From Lineus longissimus (taxonomy: Eukaryota > Nemertea > Pilidiophora > Heteronemertea > Lineidae), in assembly GCF_910592395.1 (NCBI RefSeq), contig NC_088315.1:16723808-16787807 (forward strand): a DNA stretch of 64,000 nucleotides, written 5' to 3'. Below, one piece after another: positions 9,392-23,000 of the stretch. Made by a program: the position numbers and the translations under genes. Below the pieces are notes generated by a model. It made no database searches. It was not told the origin of the DNA and saw only the letters and a list, made by a program, of their open reading frames with translations. Position 1 is the first letter of the stretch. The number at the start of each line of letters is the position of its first letter.

Positions 9392-11029
9392 TCATTTAAT
9401 TTTCAGTCGTTGTTCCTGGACTTGAAGTATTTTCTCAAGGACGCCAGCTTTTCTCCCTTCAACAACAAGCCGTTTCTTTTCGATCTCGAGGCGCTCTTTT
9501 TCGACATCTAGACGTTCTCGCTCGATATCGAGGATTGAAGGATTGGCAGTGGGTGGAACACTTTTGGCTTTTGATCCGACTGAAGAGGAGGGCCGCGATC
9601 CTGCAGATGATGGTTTATCTTGACGTTCTCGCTCGGTATCAATGATTGAAGGGTGGGCAGTGAGCGGATCGAGCGGTTTTTGCTTTTGATCCGACTGAAG
9701 AGGAGGGCCGCGATCCTGCAGATGATGGTTTGGCTTGACGTTCTCGCTCGGTATCAATGATTGAAGGGTGGGCAGTGGGCGGAGCGATTTTGGGTTTTGA
9801 TCCGACTGCAGAGGAGGGTCGCGATCTTGTTGCAGTGGGTGTTTTTGTTGGTTTGGCTCTCACGAGTGACTGAAACGTCTTCTCATGATCGTCGCTGTCA
9901 CTTTCGTTCGGGGGCCAAAATGCTGCCTCGACAATATCTCGCAACGGAAGATCCGGTAGTAAAAGATATTGTTCGTCATCCGCTCCATCAGGTAGAATAT
10001 ATTCTTGGTCATCCGCTCCATCATGGTCAGAAAGATGATCAGACTGAAGAGAAATATATGGCCATTATATATACCTTGTTACGAAAGCAATAATTTATCA
10101 AATTGTGGCGAGATTTCAAACTAATACGGATACGTACATGTATACAGATATGGCAAGCCGTTTGTTCATTTAATCAAATAAACCTGTTTTTTTTAAAAAC
10201 TAAGTTTCTTTCAAATAAACAAAGTTTATTTCCCATACCAGCAAAAAAACAAGTTTATTTTAAACTAAATCTAGTTTATTTGAGAAAGAAACTGTTTTTT
10301 GAAAAAACTAGGTTTATTTGATTAAATGAACAAACTGCTTGCCATATACAGACGGATAATATAGGCCTACTAGGTCACGAGAACATGTGCATGAACTTCT
10401 AAGGGTATGTATCCGTATACGTTACAAGTTCAAAATAGTAACAAAAACAATCGAATGCGAGGTTCATATTTCAAACGGATGATGTGCCAATAGAGGTCAC
10501 GTTCACATGGACTTCTAATGATGAACATTTGTATTGTAAGTTCGAAATCTCAACCTCTCTAATCGGGGATTATTATAATGAAAAAGACACAGCCTATAGG
10601 CTAGAAAACAACGCTAACCTCGTCACTGAGTTGTTCAGTGTCAACACCGCCTTTAATGCCGAAGACTCTACTTTCACCGAGCAAGCCCATTATCCTCCTT
10701 TCAAAAGGATTCAGGTCTGGCCGAGTTTTCTTGCCTCCACCGGTTCCAGTAACATCGGACTTTAGTTCGGTTGCTTTCTGTTTCGTTCGGGATTTAATAT
10801 CGTCCCACTTTTTTCGGACTTCGGTCGACGTCCTTTGGCATGGGGCACATGCATTCACCTTGGCAGTGATGTCTTCCCATGCTTTTGCCTTAGCAGTATT
10901 CGTGACGACATCAGAAAATTTCGAAAACAGCATCTGGTATCGTTGCTCAACATTGTTCACTAGAACATTCAATTCGTCTTCATAAAAACGAGCCTTTCGT
11001 TTTAGTTTCGCCATCCTGAAAACATTCAA
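9392..11029 (-). CDS. Myb/SANT-like DNA-binding domain protein, two exons, one frameshift
   Basis: Exon 1 (11029-10619) encodes a Myb/SANT-like trihelix domain of the Harbinger-derived NAIF1/FSBP type. Residues about 10-95 read FYEDELNVLVNNVEQRYQML, then AWEDITAKVNAC, then RTSTEVRKKWDDIKSRTKQK. Exon 2 (10043-9392) starts after TTTCTCTTCAG in matching phase 0 and adds an acidic stretch, a Ser/Pro repeat region and a C-terminal charged coiled coil (DIERERLDVEKERLEIEKKR). This layout is typical of the DNA-binding partner protein of PIF/Harbinger transposons and their host derivatives. The exon 2 repeat units start at 9571, 9686 and 9797; the 115-base spacing (against 111) shifts the frame near 9662-9690. 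The gene is therefore broken or the base call is wrong. No transposase is nearby. Confidence 0.75.
9545..9840 (-). repeat. Intragenic tandem repeat of about 111 bp in Myb/SANT-like exon 2
   Basis: TTGATCCGAC recurs at 9571, 9686 and 9797 within near-identical units. Each encodes AHPSIIDTERERQ followed by KPSSAGSRPSSSVGSKAK. One unit is 115 bases long instead of 111, which moves the reading frame. Confidence 0.85.
10149..10346. mobile_element. 198-bp foldback element (TATGGCAAG family) with 6-bp TSD, in intron
   Basis: The element begins TATGGCAAGCCGTTTGTTC and ends with the inverted complement ...CTTGCCATA. The TIRs are 38 bp with one mismatch. The target repeat TACAGA is at 10143-10148 and 10347-10352. 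The interior consists of degenerate A/T-rich motifs (AAATAAAC and GTTTATTT) in both orientations. It lies in the single intron of the Myb/SANT-like gene. A 935-bp relative with the same termini and also a 6-bp TSD lies at 40425-41359. Confidence 0.85.
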
Positions 11030-11318
11030 CTACCCTCAACGCTAAAATAATTCAACTGCCAGTGTGTAGGCTTCCCGGTCAATGCATACACGCATCGGTA
11101 TGAGTCATTCGGACATTGTTAATGGATCACGTAATCAGTAATCGCGCCTGCGGAACTTTAGCGAATTCGCTAGCAGAGAGGGACAGCGAAGACATAGCGA
11201 AATATTGCGAAGGCCTTTGTAAAACGCTCGCTTCGCTAAGTTAGCGATTGCGCATGGGTCTCGCAAACGCTTCGCTTCACAAATACTTAGCAAGACTTTT
11301 GTGAATAAAGCCCCTGGA
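11030..11318. other. Intergenic, palindrome-rich stretch
   Basis: Upstream of the Myb/SANT-like gene. It contains repeated TAGCGA/TCGCTA and GCTTCGC motifs in both orientations between 11150 and 11300, a likely small foldback element ending near GTGAATAAAGCCCC. No coding sequence was seen. Confidence 0.4.
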
Positions 11319-11640
11319 CACCAGTTATGCATTGGCGATTACCATTCAGAGCGCCAAAGCCGGCATTCCCTCTCCCGTGATCAAAGCGGTCGGATATAGG
11401 CCCCATGTTCATGATATGATATAGAAGGAGTTCAAGTAGGCCCTCAATATGGGTACGCCAGGTTAGTCTATCAAAATATTTATTTCCCATATACATTAAT
11501 CTTATCTGTTGATGCATTCCAGAACCACATGGGATCATCGCAAATGTTTTGTAGTGTCTATCTACCATGACTATAGGTTACCTTACCTATTTTCGGGGCT
11601 ATATGTTGCTTAAACAAAGCATGGCGGTGCACATCCAAAG
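11319..11640. repeat. Duplicated block, copy 2 (empty site for the 184-bp insertion)
   Basis: Matches 8017-8531 but lacks the 184-bp insert, and joins directly to a 5'-shortened unit of the 430-bp MITE-like family at ACATCCAAAGTACATATTTGG. Confidence 0.85.
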
Positions 11641-11992
11641 TACATATTTGGAGAGGTATTGAAAAACAATTTGCTGTGGCAAGTCTACAGATATAAAGAA
11701 ATTATTTGATGAAAAAAATTAATTTTGAATTTTGCTAATTTAGCAATAGTGTTGAGATTTTTCTGCCAGTTGGCTGAAAAGAGTGGAAATATCAATGTCT
11801 GTCCAATTTGTCGATTATCAAAAAATTTCCGTCGTCAACTACCAGTTTACTTTTCACCATTTACTTGCCCAACTGTCCGGAATATCATATCAAAATTTCA
11901 GATTCACAACCCTACGTGGTATTTGATGCATCGCGGTCAAACATTGACAATTTAACTGCTAAAAGGCTTAAACAATCAATGGTGGTCTTGTC
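11641..11992 (+). repeat. MITE-like 430-bp family, 5'-shortened unit
   Basis: Starts inside the unit at GTACATATTTGGAGAGG and ends TCAATGGTGGTCTTGTCTCC like complete units. It is more diverged than the tandem units further right. Confidence 0.8.
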
Positions 11993-12524
11993 TCCATTTA
12001 CACTACATTTTGGGCCGATTTGTGAAAAATTTGAATGTGCTCAAATCACTCTAATTCATTTAGAATATTGTATTGCTGATAATTTAAGGCCAAAACAAGC
12101 TAAAATAATGAGAACAAAACTTAATTTGACCCCAATATGAGCCAACCTAGCCCCGGTCTAAGTTCGGTTTCATTTTTACAAGTCTTGTTGTGTTCCCATT
12201 CATTTTGTAATTTCTTTGAAGCTATTTAAGCCCTGATTCTGAAAGCCATAAGCAGCAAAGATATTCCTTAATCACATCCTAAATTTTCAGCTCCATAGCT
12301 TGCTTATTCTGGCCAGAGCTGGTCTTTGAACTTGGGCTGTTGGCTGCAAAATCATGAATTTTTGTTGTTTTTGTCCTCTTTCGTCGCTTTTGGCACAGTT
12401 GTACCACTCTTGGAAATGTCTCTCATTTCTCAAAAAAATTCCAGATATCATTTTCCTTTGTTGGAGAGTTGTGGGATGTCGTTAACATTAGGAAAATCAA
12501 ATTTGAAAAATCTACCTTCATTGT
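11993..12524. other. Gene-free stretch between repeat units
   Basis: AT-rich sequence with short open frames and no family signature. It probably belongs to a longer variant of the neighbouring repeat or to an unrelated spacer. Confidence 0.4.
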
Positions 12525-13800
12525 GACAATACCACCAATGAATATTCATAGGTTGGACGGTCCAGGCCTATCGATTAGACGAGTGCATGTATTTAACTCT
12601 CAAGTACATATTTGGAGAGGTATTAAAAAAATATTTGCTGTGGCAAGTCTGCAGATATGAAGAAATTATTTGATGAAGAAATTAATTTTGAATTTTGCTA
12701 ATTTAGCAATAGGGGGCGTGTTTTGAGAGTGGAAATATCAATGTCTGTCCAATTTGTCGATTATCAAAAAATCTTCGTGGTCAACTACCAGTTTACTTTT
12801 GACCATTTACTTGCCCGACTGTCCGGAATATCATATCAAAATTTCAGATTCACAACCCACGCAGTATTTGATGCGTCGCGGTCAAACATTGACAATTGAA
12901 CTGATAAAAGGCTTAGAAAATCAATGGTGCCTCGTGTGAGACAATACTACAATGAATATTCATAGGTTGGAGGGTCCAAGCCTTTCAATTAGAAGAGTGC
13001 ATGTTTTTAACTATCAAGTACATATTTGGAGAGGTATTGAAAAACATTTGCTGTAACAAGTCTACACATATAAATAAATTGTTTCGTAAAAAATTAATTT
13101 TAAATTTTGACAACCTGGCCATAGGGGGCGTCATTCAAGGTTGGAGTGAAAATGGCCGAAATGGGTAAAACTGTCAACTTGTGTCAAACTTGTCAATTTA
13201 GAAAAAAATTCCGTGGTCAACTACCAGTTTAAATCGCACCAGTTACTCCAAAGACTAACCCGTATATCATATCCGAATTTCAGTTTCACAACCCCACGCA
13301 GTATTTGATGGCGGGCATTTGAAATAACTGAAAATGGCTTGGAAAATCAATGCTGGTCTTGTCTCCATTTTTGAGACAATACCAACAATGAATATTCATA
13401 GGTTGGAGGGTCCAGGCCTATCAATTAGACGAGTGCATGTTTTTAACTATTAATTATTATTTGGAGAGGTATTGAAAAAATATTTGCTGTGGCAAGTCTA
13501 CAGATATAAATAAATTGTTTGGTAAAAAAATAATTTTGAATTTTGACAACCTGGCCATAAGGGGCGTCATTCAAATTTGGAGTGAAAATGGCCGAAATGG
13601 GTAAAACTGTCCACTTGTGTCAAACTTGTCAATTTAAAAAAATGTCCGTGGTCAACTACCAGTTTAAATCGCACCAGTTACTTCCAAGACTAACCCGTAT
13701 ATCATGTCCGAATTTTAGTTTCACAACCCCACACAGTATTTAATGGCGGGCATTTGAAATAACTGGAAATGGCTTGGAAAATCAATGGTGGTCTTGTCTC
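12525..13800 (+). repeat. Tandem array of three MITE-like units (414, 436 and 426 bp)
   Basis: Units start near 12525, 12939 and 13375. Each opens with GAGACAATACCACCAATGA or a close variant and closes with TCAATGGTGGTCTTGTCTC, its approximate inverted complement. The units thus carry about 19-bp imperfect TIRs. The interior is shared, including GAATATTCATAGGTTGGAGG and ACTTGTGTCAAACTTGTCAA. No open frame is conserved between units. The array ends about 200 bases left of the first recognised transporter exon of copy B. Confidence 0.85.
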
Positions 13801-14002
13801 GTGATGTAGAAGACATGCACATTCTGCGCACATTTGAGTGCATCGAAGGCTTGGCGTAGAAAAACTATACGGAAGAGAGTAGTTATAGGCAGAAATCAAG
13901 CCAAAATTTATTTTTTTAAGTCGGCTCTATTTCAATGTCGATAATCAAAATGTGCTGTGTGTGGCTGCAAAACTCTAACTCTCCAATCTTCTTTATCTCC
14001 AG

Positions 14003-17000
14003 CAAATGATTGCAATGAAAACAACTATGACTTTGACCAAGGTATGACGGAGAGTTCTCTATCGACGGAATTGGGAAAGGATACGGAGGAAAAGAAGCCG
14101 CAAAAGGACACACTTTTGTTTTGTGATATTGTTTGTATTGTGAGCTTGATCTCCGTAAGCTTTTTATTCTCTTGTGGTTATTCGCTGCTGGCGCCGTTTT
14201 TCCCGAAAGAGGTAAGCGGGTTTTCAAATTGATGCACAACACAGTGTACAAACTAGCATGCTATATCTCCCGGAAGTAGAGGCCATTAATCGAAAGGTTA
14301 TTTCAATGCGAATTGCTATTAATTTTTCAATGGGCTATACCCCGTCGGAATTTTATGTGCACTTGTCCACCCTACATAACAAAGAATTGGGCCACTGGAA
14401 TGTACTTCCTGTTAGTATAGCAGGGTCTGCTTATGACGCCCTTTTACACAGTACGCAATAGGGGGCCTATAAGCAGGAACTATAGGATTCAAATTGGTCA
14501 TCTTCGGGTGACTAAAGTGTACAACTACGGGCCTGCATTGTCTTTGATTCGATAAGCGTGGACGAATTTCTCGAACACGCGTGAATAGGTGCGATGAGTG
14601 ACCCTAGTTACGTCCTGCTTGTAGAGTCCAAACATGACGATTAAAGGGGATATTGTTTCCTGAAGGAATCGTGAAATAATTTCTTTCAACCACTTTGAGA
14701 ATGATGTCGCAGCAATTTCAATGTATAATTCTAAAATTCAAAAAATTGCTATTATTTCTCCTATTATTTGGGGTTTGAAGCGAGACAAAAGAAAATTATT
14801 TGGTCTTTATTAGGCGAACGCCAACGCAAGTGCCTTTTCGGTGTAATATACGTTCACCCTGGCGTTTCGGAGGCTTTGCGAAAACTCTCTAATATATATA
14901 AGCCTAATCCCACATAATCTTATATTTCTTCAGGCTACTAAGAAAGGAGTCAGTTTAACAATGATTGGAGCCATCTTTGCTTCTTTCGAGTTTGCCAATA
15001 CGCTTTTTTCGCCCGTAGTCGGAGCACTTGTGAGTATTCATCTGGTCTTTATTATGACATGTGTACCACCTTTCGTCAATGGTTATATACATATACTTTG
15101 TAACTCCATTAACCCTCTGAGAAAAATCCAAACTGCATGTATACAAAGTCATATTACAAAACAGTGGCGGCATCTGTATGCTTATAGTGTATACATACTC
15201 TAGTCTCTGCTTTTTATGGTGGGTTCATTATCTCCACGGCCTACCGCCTACACAGTGGTGATTTGTAATGGAAGACCGCCTCCACCATATGAATGGCTGA
15301 ACGTCTGTCATTCACATTTGAATCGTGTGACTGCTAGCATGGGACGCGGTCCTTGTGAAATTGATTGAGCCACAGGGAAAGTTATGGTTCATTACATCCA
15401 ATCTTTTAATGTTCAATGTATGACCGAAATTGATACAGTTTGTAATATTGAAAGTTTTACTTCACACTGCTATTACGATAAATAAAAGTAATGCTATAAT
15501 GCAGGGTGTCGCAAAAGAAATGCGCGAATTTTACATTCTGAGTATGAACCATAAACTGCCTGGGTGTCTAAATTTTCCTTTAAATTGCAACGTTTGGTGC
15601 ATTTTTCTCTAAACATAGGAAATGACTACAGTCTCAATTCAGAATTGAACTTTTGGCATCGAGGTAAAAAAGAAATGAGATAGATAGATTGCTCCAGGGG
15701 GATGATTGGGGAACCTGTTTACACGTTTCAACACAGGCCATTTTTTTCTAAACACGTCAAACGTCGCTAAGGACAAAAGCCAACGTGAACCAACGTGAAC
15801 CTTATTACCCATAGATTGCTAAGATGTGCAGTACGTCACTCGGTAATGTACACAGTAAGCACATGCAGCGACGATGTTGTATAACGGCCGAAAACAACAA
15901 TGGTTTTTCCTCTTGCCAATGTGACTGACGTCATGACATAAGTCGACGTCATGGATCTGCATATATATTCAGGCTTCTGTCTGGGTCAAAATTAGTTACC
16001 CACCATAAATCGGCTTCATGGCGCTTATTTACCCATCAAATTCTTATCTAAAAACTTCCACAAAATCAAATTCAGATTTGGGAAACCTGCATTCAGTACT
16101 GAGTATTTTTCTGCATTTCATTGCAGCAAAACATGGAAGTTCTGTTGAAATACCACTGAATGCAGGTTTAAAAATCAGAGATTATTATGGGGAAGTTTTT
16201 AGAGATTTGTTGGGTAAATAAGTGCCACGAAGGTGATTTATGGTGGACAACTAATGTTGACACAGACAGTACAAAGACACAGTCCGTGTTCTCTCGCATC
16301 CTGCAGAGCACTATAGGCCTGATCCACTTCATCATCTAGCATGGCCATGAACTCAATTCCATCTGCATGTTCTTCGTCAAGTTGTGGAAGTGGTCCAGCC
16401 TCGACCTGGCCTTGGCGTAAAGCTGCCTCGAATCCATTTTCGATAACCTGGTGACTCACGGCACCACAGGCACAGGCATTGCTCACAATGTTGACAACAA
16501 ACAATTCAAAAAACCAACCCGGACCCAATTTTGGAAATACCATTGACACTGGAACTTCGGAACTGCTCATAGGTCAGATCTCTTTCATAGGAGCGATTCA
16601 ACAAACTGCCTGAGTGTTTAGCATAACCGCGAAATTGACCATAATGGTCAATTACTTCGGAATTGCTCCGCCATCTGATTGGCCGTTTCATCACAAAAGC
16701 GGTGAGTAACCATGATCTACGTAGTTTGTGAAGGGGAATGGCCTGCATATTGCAAACCCACCATAAAAAGCCGAGACTAGAGTATTTGCATCGATCGCTG
16801 ATCGGGAAATGCAACAAGAGCTTCAGTGTACAAGAGCATAGCTTTCAAAGTTTACAAAAAGGAGAACAACTGTTTCAGAGTATGACACCTAATATACAAA
16901 ACAAAACGAAAGGAAATCATTTTACATCCCCCACATTGAAGCTATCGAGTATGCTGATCAAATGCATTAATTTCTAAAAATATCATGTACACTGTGTACT

Positions 17001-20000
17001 AACAAGCATTCTATATCTCCCGGAAGGAGAGTCCACTGATCCCATATATTCTTTTGTTACGAAAGGATATTTCAATGTGAATCCGCTATACCCCGTCGGC
17101 ATTAATATGTGCACTTGTCCACCCTATACAACAAAGAATTGGGCCATTGGATGTGAGTGTACTGCCTGATAGTATAGCAGGCTCTGCTCATGTCGCGCTT
17201 GTACACAGTGATGTAAGTCAATTAGCAGTCACCACGTCCTGTCATTGAAATAAATATTTTTTGGCTTTAGCGATCGCTTTACCCAGCGCAAAAGGGACCG
17301 GCTTTCTTTTTATAGCCTTACGCAGACGGATTCCTGTTAATTAACACAATTGTTTTTTCCTAGATGAGTAAAGTAACGCCGAAATATCTGTACCTGGCCG
17401 GATGCATCTTTGGTGCCGTAACTACTACATTATATGGGTAAGATAACCCTGCCTTTCACTCTCTGAACTGTACCAATATGCGGTAGCCATTTTGCTCTAT
17501 TCTAAGTCATCAACTAATCCCTAGCGGCCACATGGGGAACTAATATAATGTTATGTTTAGCGGGAAAGTAAAATAGTTAAAAATTGAAATTGAAATAACT
17601 AAATAATGAATCAAACGAAAAACTTGTAGCCTGGAATAATGTTTTCTTCTGACCTGAACATATGTCATGAATATCAAGCATGTCGCAAAGCTTAACATAA
17701 TAATATGGCTTTAAACCTTAAAATTCCATTTCCTCTTTTCAGCTTGCTTGACATGGCCCAGGACACGAGGACCTTCACAACTTTATGCTTCATTCTGAGG
17801 ATCGCCGACGCGCTCGCTGCTGCCACTTGTTCTTGCACCGGTATGACAATACTGACGTCACTTTACCCGTCAAGAATGTCTACATTAATTGTAAGTATAT
17901 TCACGTACGCTTTCATGCGTTAGCTAATATCAGTAGTCAGCCTGTACAGCAGGGTATTTTGTGATACGCTTGTCGACAGTGGCTACCGTGGTTTCATTAT
18001 TCATTCACACGAGATTACCGTCCAGGGGCCACAGTGGTCTAGTGATCCAGTGGTCAAGAAGTCCCTGGTTGGAACCTTGAGTGTTTTTTCGGTAGCGAAC
18101 TTGCCGAACTGGATAATGGGTGGGGAAATTCGAAAGAAATCAATGAATTAGGCTGTTTTTATCATTTACCAGAGAGTATAAATTGCCTACCGTAAGACGG
18201 GGTGACATTGGCCCAAGGTGGGGTGACATTGTCAAACTGTACACTGCAAACATATGTCAAAAGATAATTTTTGTAGGTGGGTCATTTTCTCCCTCTGGCG
18301 ACTTTAGTTTCACCCCACTCTACGGTGAGACTACTCCTATTCTATGTGTACATTATTCTCCTTCAGGGGTTGTCAGAGTCATCACTCGGGATAGGTTTTA
18401 TGGTCGGACCCGCTTTAGGGGGTGCTTTATACCAGGTAGGTATCAATCCGTACTCTCGAAAGATGCTCACGGATAACAAGAACGGAGTGGGGTGTTTCTA
18501 CAGAGTTTTCAGCAGAAAATAGCGGGCATTACAACCTGGGATTTTGCCAGTGTATAACTGCATTTCTATCCTCGCGGTGGAACCACAGTTATTACGAACG
18601 GCGTACCCCTTTAAACCCACGCGTCGATTCGAGCCGCCCGCGGGAGAAATTCACCTTGAACACCTGGGTGGAGAGCGCCTCATCTTGCCGCCCGGTCCGC
18701 CATAGAGGAAGGGCGATCAGGTTGACGAAATGGACTGTATCGGCGTCTCCATACACAGTTTGGTACTCGTAAGCCTTTGGCCAACTTTTGCTCACTTACG
18801 ACCGGACAATTCTTTGTCTTTCAGGCTGGTGGTTTCATGGTCCCCTTTTTCGTGGTAGGGGTGTGTATTTTAATTAGTGCTTTTCCTCCCATGTGTTTGA
18901 TTCCGAAACAATTAAAACGTAAGTACAGATATGTTGAAATCACGAATAATACTGGACTGGCATCCCGTCCTAGTTTTATCTGAGATATATATGTATTCAC
19001 AGAACAACATGTAAAAGCACTGCACTCCGGACGCAGTGGACCGGCCTCGTTCATAAGAAGACCCAATTGCGATGACGCAATGGATTGCCCAGGTGGTCCA
19101 GCACTACCGCGGAAAAAATAAAGACTAATTCTTGTTACTACATGCATCTGCTTAGACTGCTGGCCTCTTTTTTATCTTTGATCTGTACGATCAAATCAAT
19201 CATGAAAACCACAAGACCTCCCCCCTAGCGGTTGTTTTATAAACTAAAGCACCGCGAAAACGAGATATTTTTGTTCGAGCGACCTGCGATAATTTCACAG
19301 TTTTTTGTTTCCATGCCTGCCGCCGATCTTTTTAAAATACTGTGTCGTCTAATAACAATTCTTCAGGCAGTCGCCAGTATCTAGCAAGAAACTGGGTCGG
19401 AGGAAGGTACCACGAATGACCACCACGCGTCACTAACTAGAACTATATCGGGTTGCGCAATGAAAATGAGTATACGTCATGTACTATACAAGGTAAAAAT
19501 GTTATCTAAAACCTCGGTTTTGGTTTACATTTTGGCTTCACCCTTGCAGTGTTTGGTGAGCAACCAATACCTCCAGTTCGGTATCAATTCCTTAAACAAT
19601 GCTTTACTTTTCAGCTGCAGATCAAGTACTGGAAAAGTCGCCGTCGATATGGCGCTTACTGACGAGGCCAGCCATTCTTATGTCCTGCCTGTCTTTGGCG
19701 TTGGCGTCGCTTACCTTAAACTTTCAGAATCCTGTCCTGGGGAAGCACCTCGAACAGGTAAGTTTTAGCACAAAAACATGAGGTTTTGTAAGCAAATATA
19801 ACCCTAGGCCTATATGGCAATATAGAATACCGGATGACTCGCAGTCAGAAGCTGAACCTTGACTTGGCACGCACTTGACACGCAATCGCCGGAGTTTACA
19901 TGGTGCGTAATGATATGTCCGTCATTAACATAAAGTATGCTACTGTAACCTAATGACGGCATGGCATCCTCATGATGTTCTTCATGATACATGTAGATTC

Positions 20001-23000
20001 GCACAAGTATGTAACAAGATCAATTGTCCGAATAAATATATCAAAATGGGATATCATTCTTCGTATAATTCGTCAACGAGTGATCCAGAGTAACATTATA
20101 AAGAGTGTTTAAGATGTTTAACTGTTAGAATGTAAAATATAAAAGCAAGAAGAAACAAATTGAAATTTCAATGTTTCGATTTCTGGTCTGTGATCAGATT
20201 CTCTGACGTAGTCAAACATGGCACCGTGATCAATTGTATTTGTAATGTGGAGTCGTAGTACACACGGTTCTCATTCGTAAGGCCTAATAAACTTCCGATA
20301 GCAGCCGATTTGTTGTGTTAATTTTCATCATATGCACAAAGCAAAGTTATTTCACAACATCTGGTGAAGTGCTGAATATGTAAGAAAACACCAGCTATAG
20401 TCCGATGTGCTTGAACATATCTAGAGTGACGCAACCACTCTCTCGATTACATTACAGACTGAAATTTATGACTGAAACGACAAGAAAAACCAACTGTTAA
20501 AAAAAATACGTCGTTAAAACACTAAAACTTATTCTGCCATTCTAAAATTCTGGTCATGGATTACAAAAATAAAATCCCTTTGAATTAGGCCCCCCCAGCA
20601 GCAGCCGCCTCAGCGCCACCACGTGGGGCCTAATGGTACTAGGCTATTGCTTATCATGCGATAATACGAGGCGCGAAATGCTTTGAAATAAAATCAGATG
20701 ATTTCTTTTTTTACATGTATAAAAAACATTACCTGAAATATCTCGATCTATTGACTTATCATCTCGATCAATTGAGATATTGTGTGATATGAATAAACAT
20801 TAGTAAATGCTTTTACTTTATTTTGTACAGAAATGCCTAGTGTAAATGTACGTGAAGTTTTAAGTAAAAGCCTTTCCTAGTCTTTATTCATATCACCCAT
20901 TATCTCGATCGATGGAACTGTTAGCTTGATGTATTGAGAGATCATCTCTGGTTCTGTTGTGAACCTGATCCGAAATGGCGTAGCAATTCATCAAATAGCG
21001 CGTACAAAATAGCACTTTCGATGACAATTTGGAGTCTCAATCGCCTTTGATTACTATGCATGTAAACAACATGTGAGGCTGTATAATAATAATAATAACA
21101 TTATATTATATACGGCGCTGACGAAATTTGGGAGTTTTCAAAAATCCCCGAAACGCCAACATGAACGCCTAATCCATTGTTTGACCTCTCGATTACTTTG
21201 TCGAACAATGGGATAGGCGTTCGCGCTGACGTTTCGGGGGTCGCGAAAATTTCCCATTGCCCTGAATTCCAACCGCGAAACTAGCTAAACAGTCTGTTGT
21301 TGTCTCCATGCTTTGTTGTTTTCCAGTTCCACCTCGGCACGGCGCTTCAGGGTCTCGTCTTCATCATTGCCCCTAGTTCTTTCACAATAGCTGCACCGCT
21401 CATTGGAATTGTTATAGATAAGTGGGTAAGGCACCTTACACCGCCTCTAGTATTAGTAATGCACAACATCTCGAAAAGCAGTACCGTGACAAGCAGTACC
21501 GCGGATATAGAAAAGGATTTTTCGATTTCCAAAGAAGATAGATGCACAGCGCACAATAATGCGCCGGCCGACCTTAGTCAATACTCATATGCGCACACCC
21601 GATATCCAAAATGGTGCCACTTGATCAAATTTGTAAAATTCGTCACTGTACGAGTTTGACAGATGCCTGAGACTTTTTACTACATGTATCAATATTTTCT
21701 TACTTCCAGAAATGCGGGAGGACCTGTACTGTGGTCGGAACCTTTGTTATATCGGCGTTGTATCTTATACTGGGCCCCTGTCCCATATTCCACATGCAGT
21801 AGGTGTCACAATGGTGCAGTATTGTTTGCTAGCCTAGTGGTAAAAATTTGATATTGATGTGCATCCAAAACGGTGGTCACTCCTATTATGATCAAACGGT
21901 GAATGCTAAACGGCATTTCATTGGCCATGAGAATTATCGACATGTTAAGTGTCAGTCCATGATACCACCATGCAGAGGGTGGCAAGGTGGGGGTCAACCG
22001 TTTTTAACGAGATTAGGTATGCAAGATCCTTCCACTAAGACATCATTACACAGCAATTGATGACTCTCAAAAATCACTAGCAACCGAGTTAGGGGCAGGC
22101 CTAGTTAGGGGGCTTGTTTTAGCTTTTTTCCCCCTATTTTTTGTGTATTTTTGGGTCAATGTTGGGCACTCCTGCAGAGACTAAAAAAAATAGCTGGATT
22201 TTCCCCCTTTGTATGATGGAAGTATTTGATGAGATCTTCCATTCTGCAACAGGTCATTGAGTAACACTTCATACTTTGGTCGTGCTAGGCCTAGTAATTA
22301 TGCATACCTAGGGGCAGTGCTTAGGAAGAGCTCTCTATCGACGCTCATATCTCCAACACTGCAGGTCTTTGAATGCTGTGGCTTGCACATGATAAAGGTA
22401 ATGATACCTACTTTCAAAATCAGAAATAAAATTTCCGGCCGCTTTTACTGTTTTCCCAGGATAAACCAAGGAAAAAGTGCTATTTTCCACCAAAATGACA
22501 CTCATTGGCTAGTGCTGCCACCTTGTGTACACTTGATGAATTATAAAATAAATGCATAATGAACACATAATTTATGCTTGGTGCTGGCCATGAGGATTAG
22601 TAGTTACTGTCAACCACCATGATCACCCCCCCCCCCATGCCTAGGCCTACTAACCTATTTTAACTTATTTAAGTAGGCCTACCGGTAAATAACTCCACTT
22701 GCATTTTTCCCCCAAAAAAAGAACAAGCTCATCACTACAAATTTGCCCTTGATGAAAGCCCTTTGGGGAATTGGGCCCCATAGTTCCTGAAATGCTGATT
22801 TGAATTTCAAATAACATTTCGGCCTTGGCCTACCTGATGGCAACGTAATTGAATAAGCTACATGTAGGCCTTCTTACAGTCCGAAAACCTTAAGAAACCC
22901 CCCTGTTGGGGAGGATGCTAATGTTGACCCATTCATTAGCCTGTGTCATGCTGCCAGAGCATGTTGTAAGGGTTGGACCCCCCCCCCCCCATGGCTAAGG

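Noticed and set aside
18183-18522. ORFs across transporter exon 5
   Set aside because: They read through intron sequence on both sides; only 18367-18435 is exon in the family frame.
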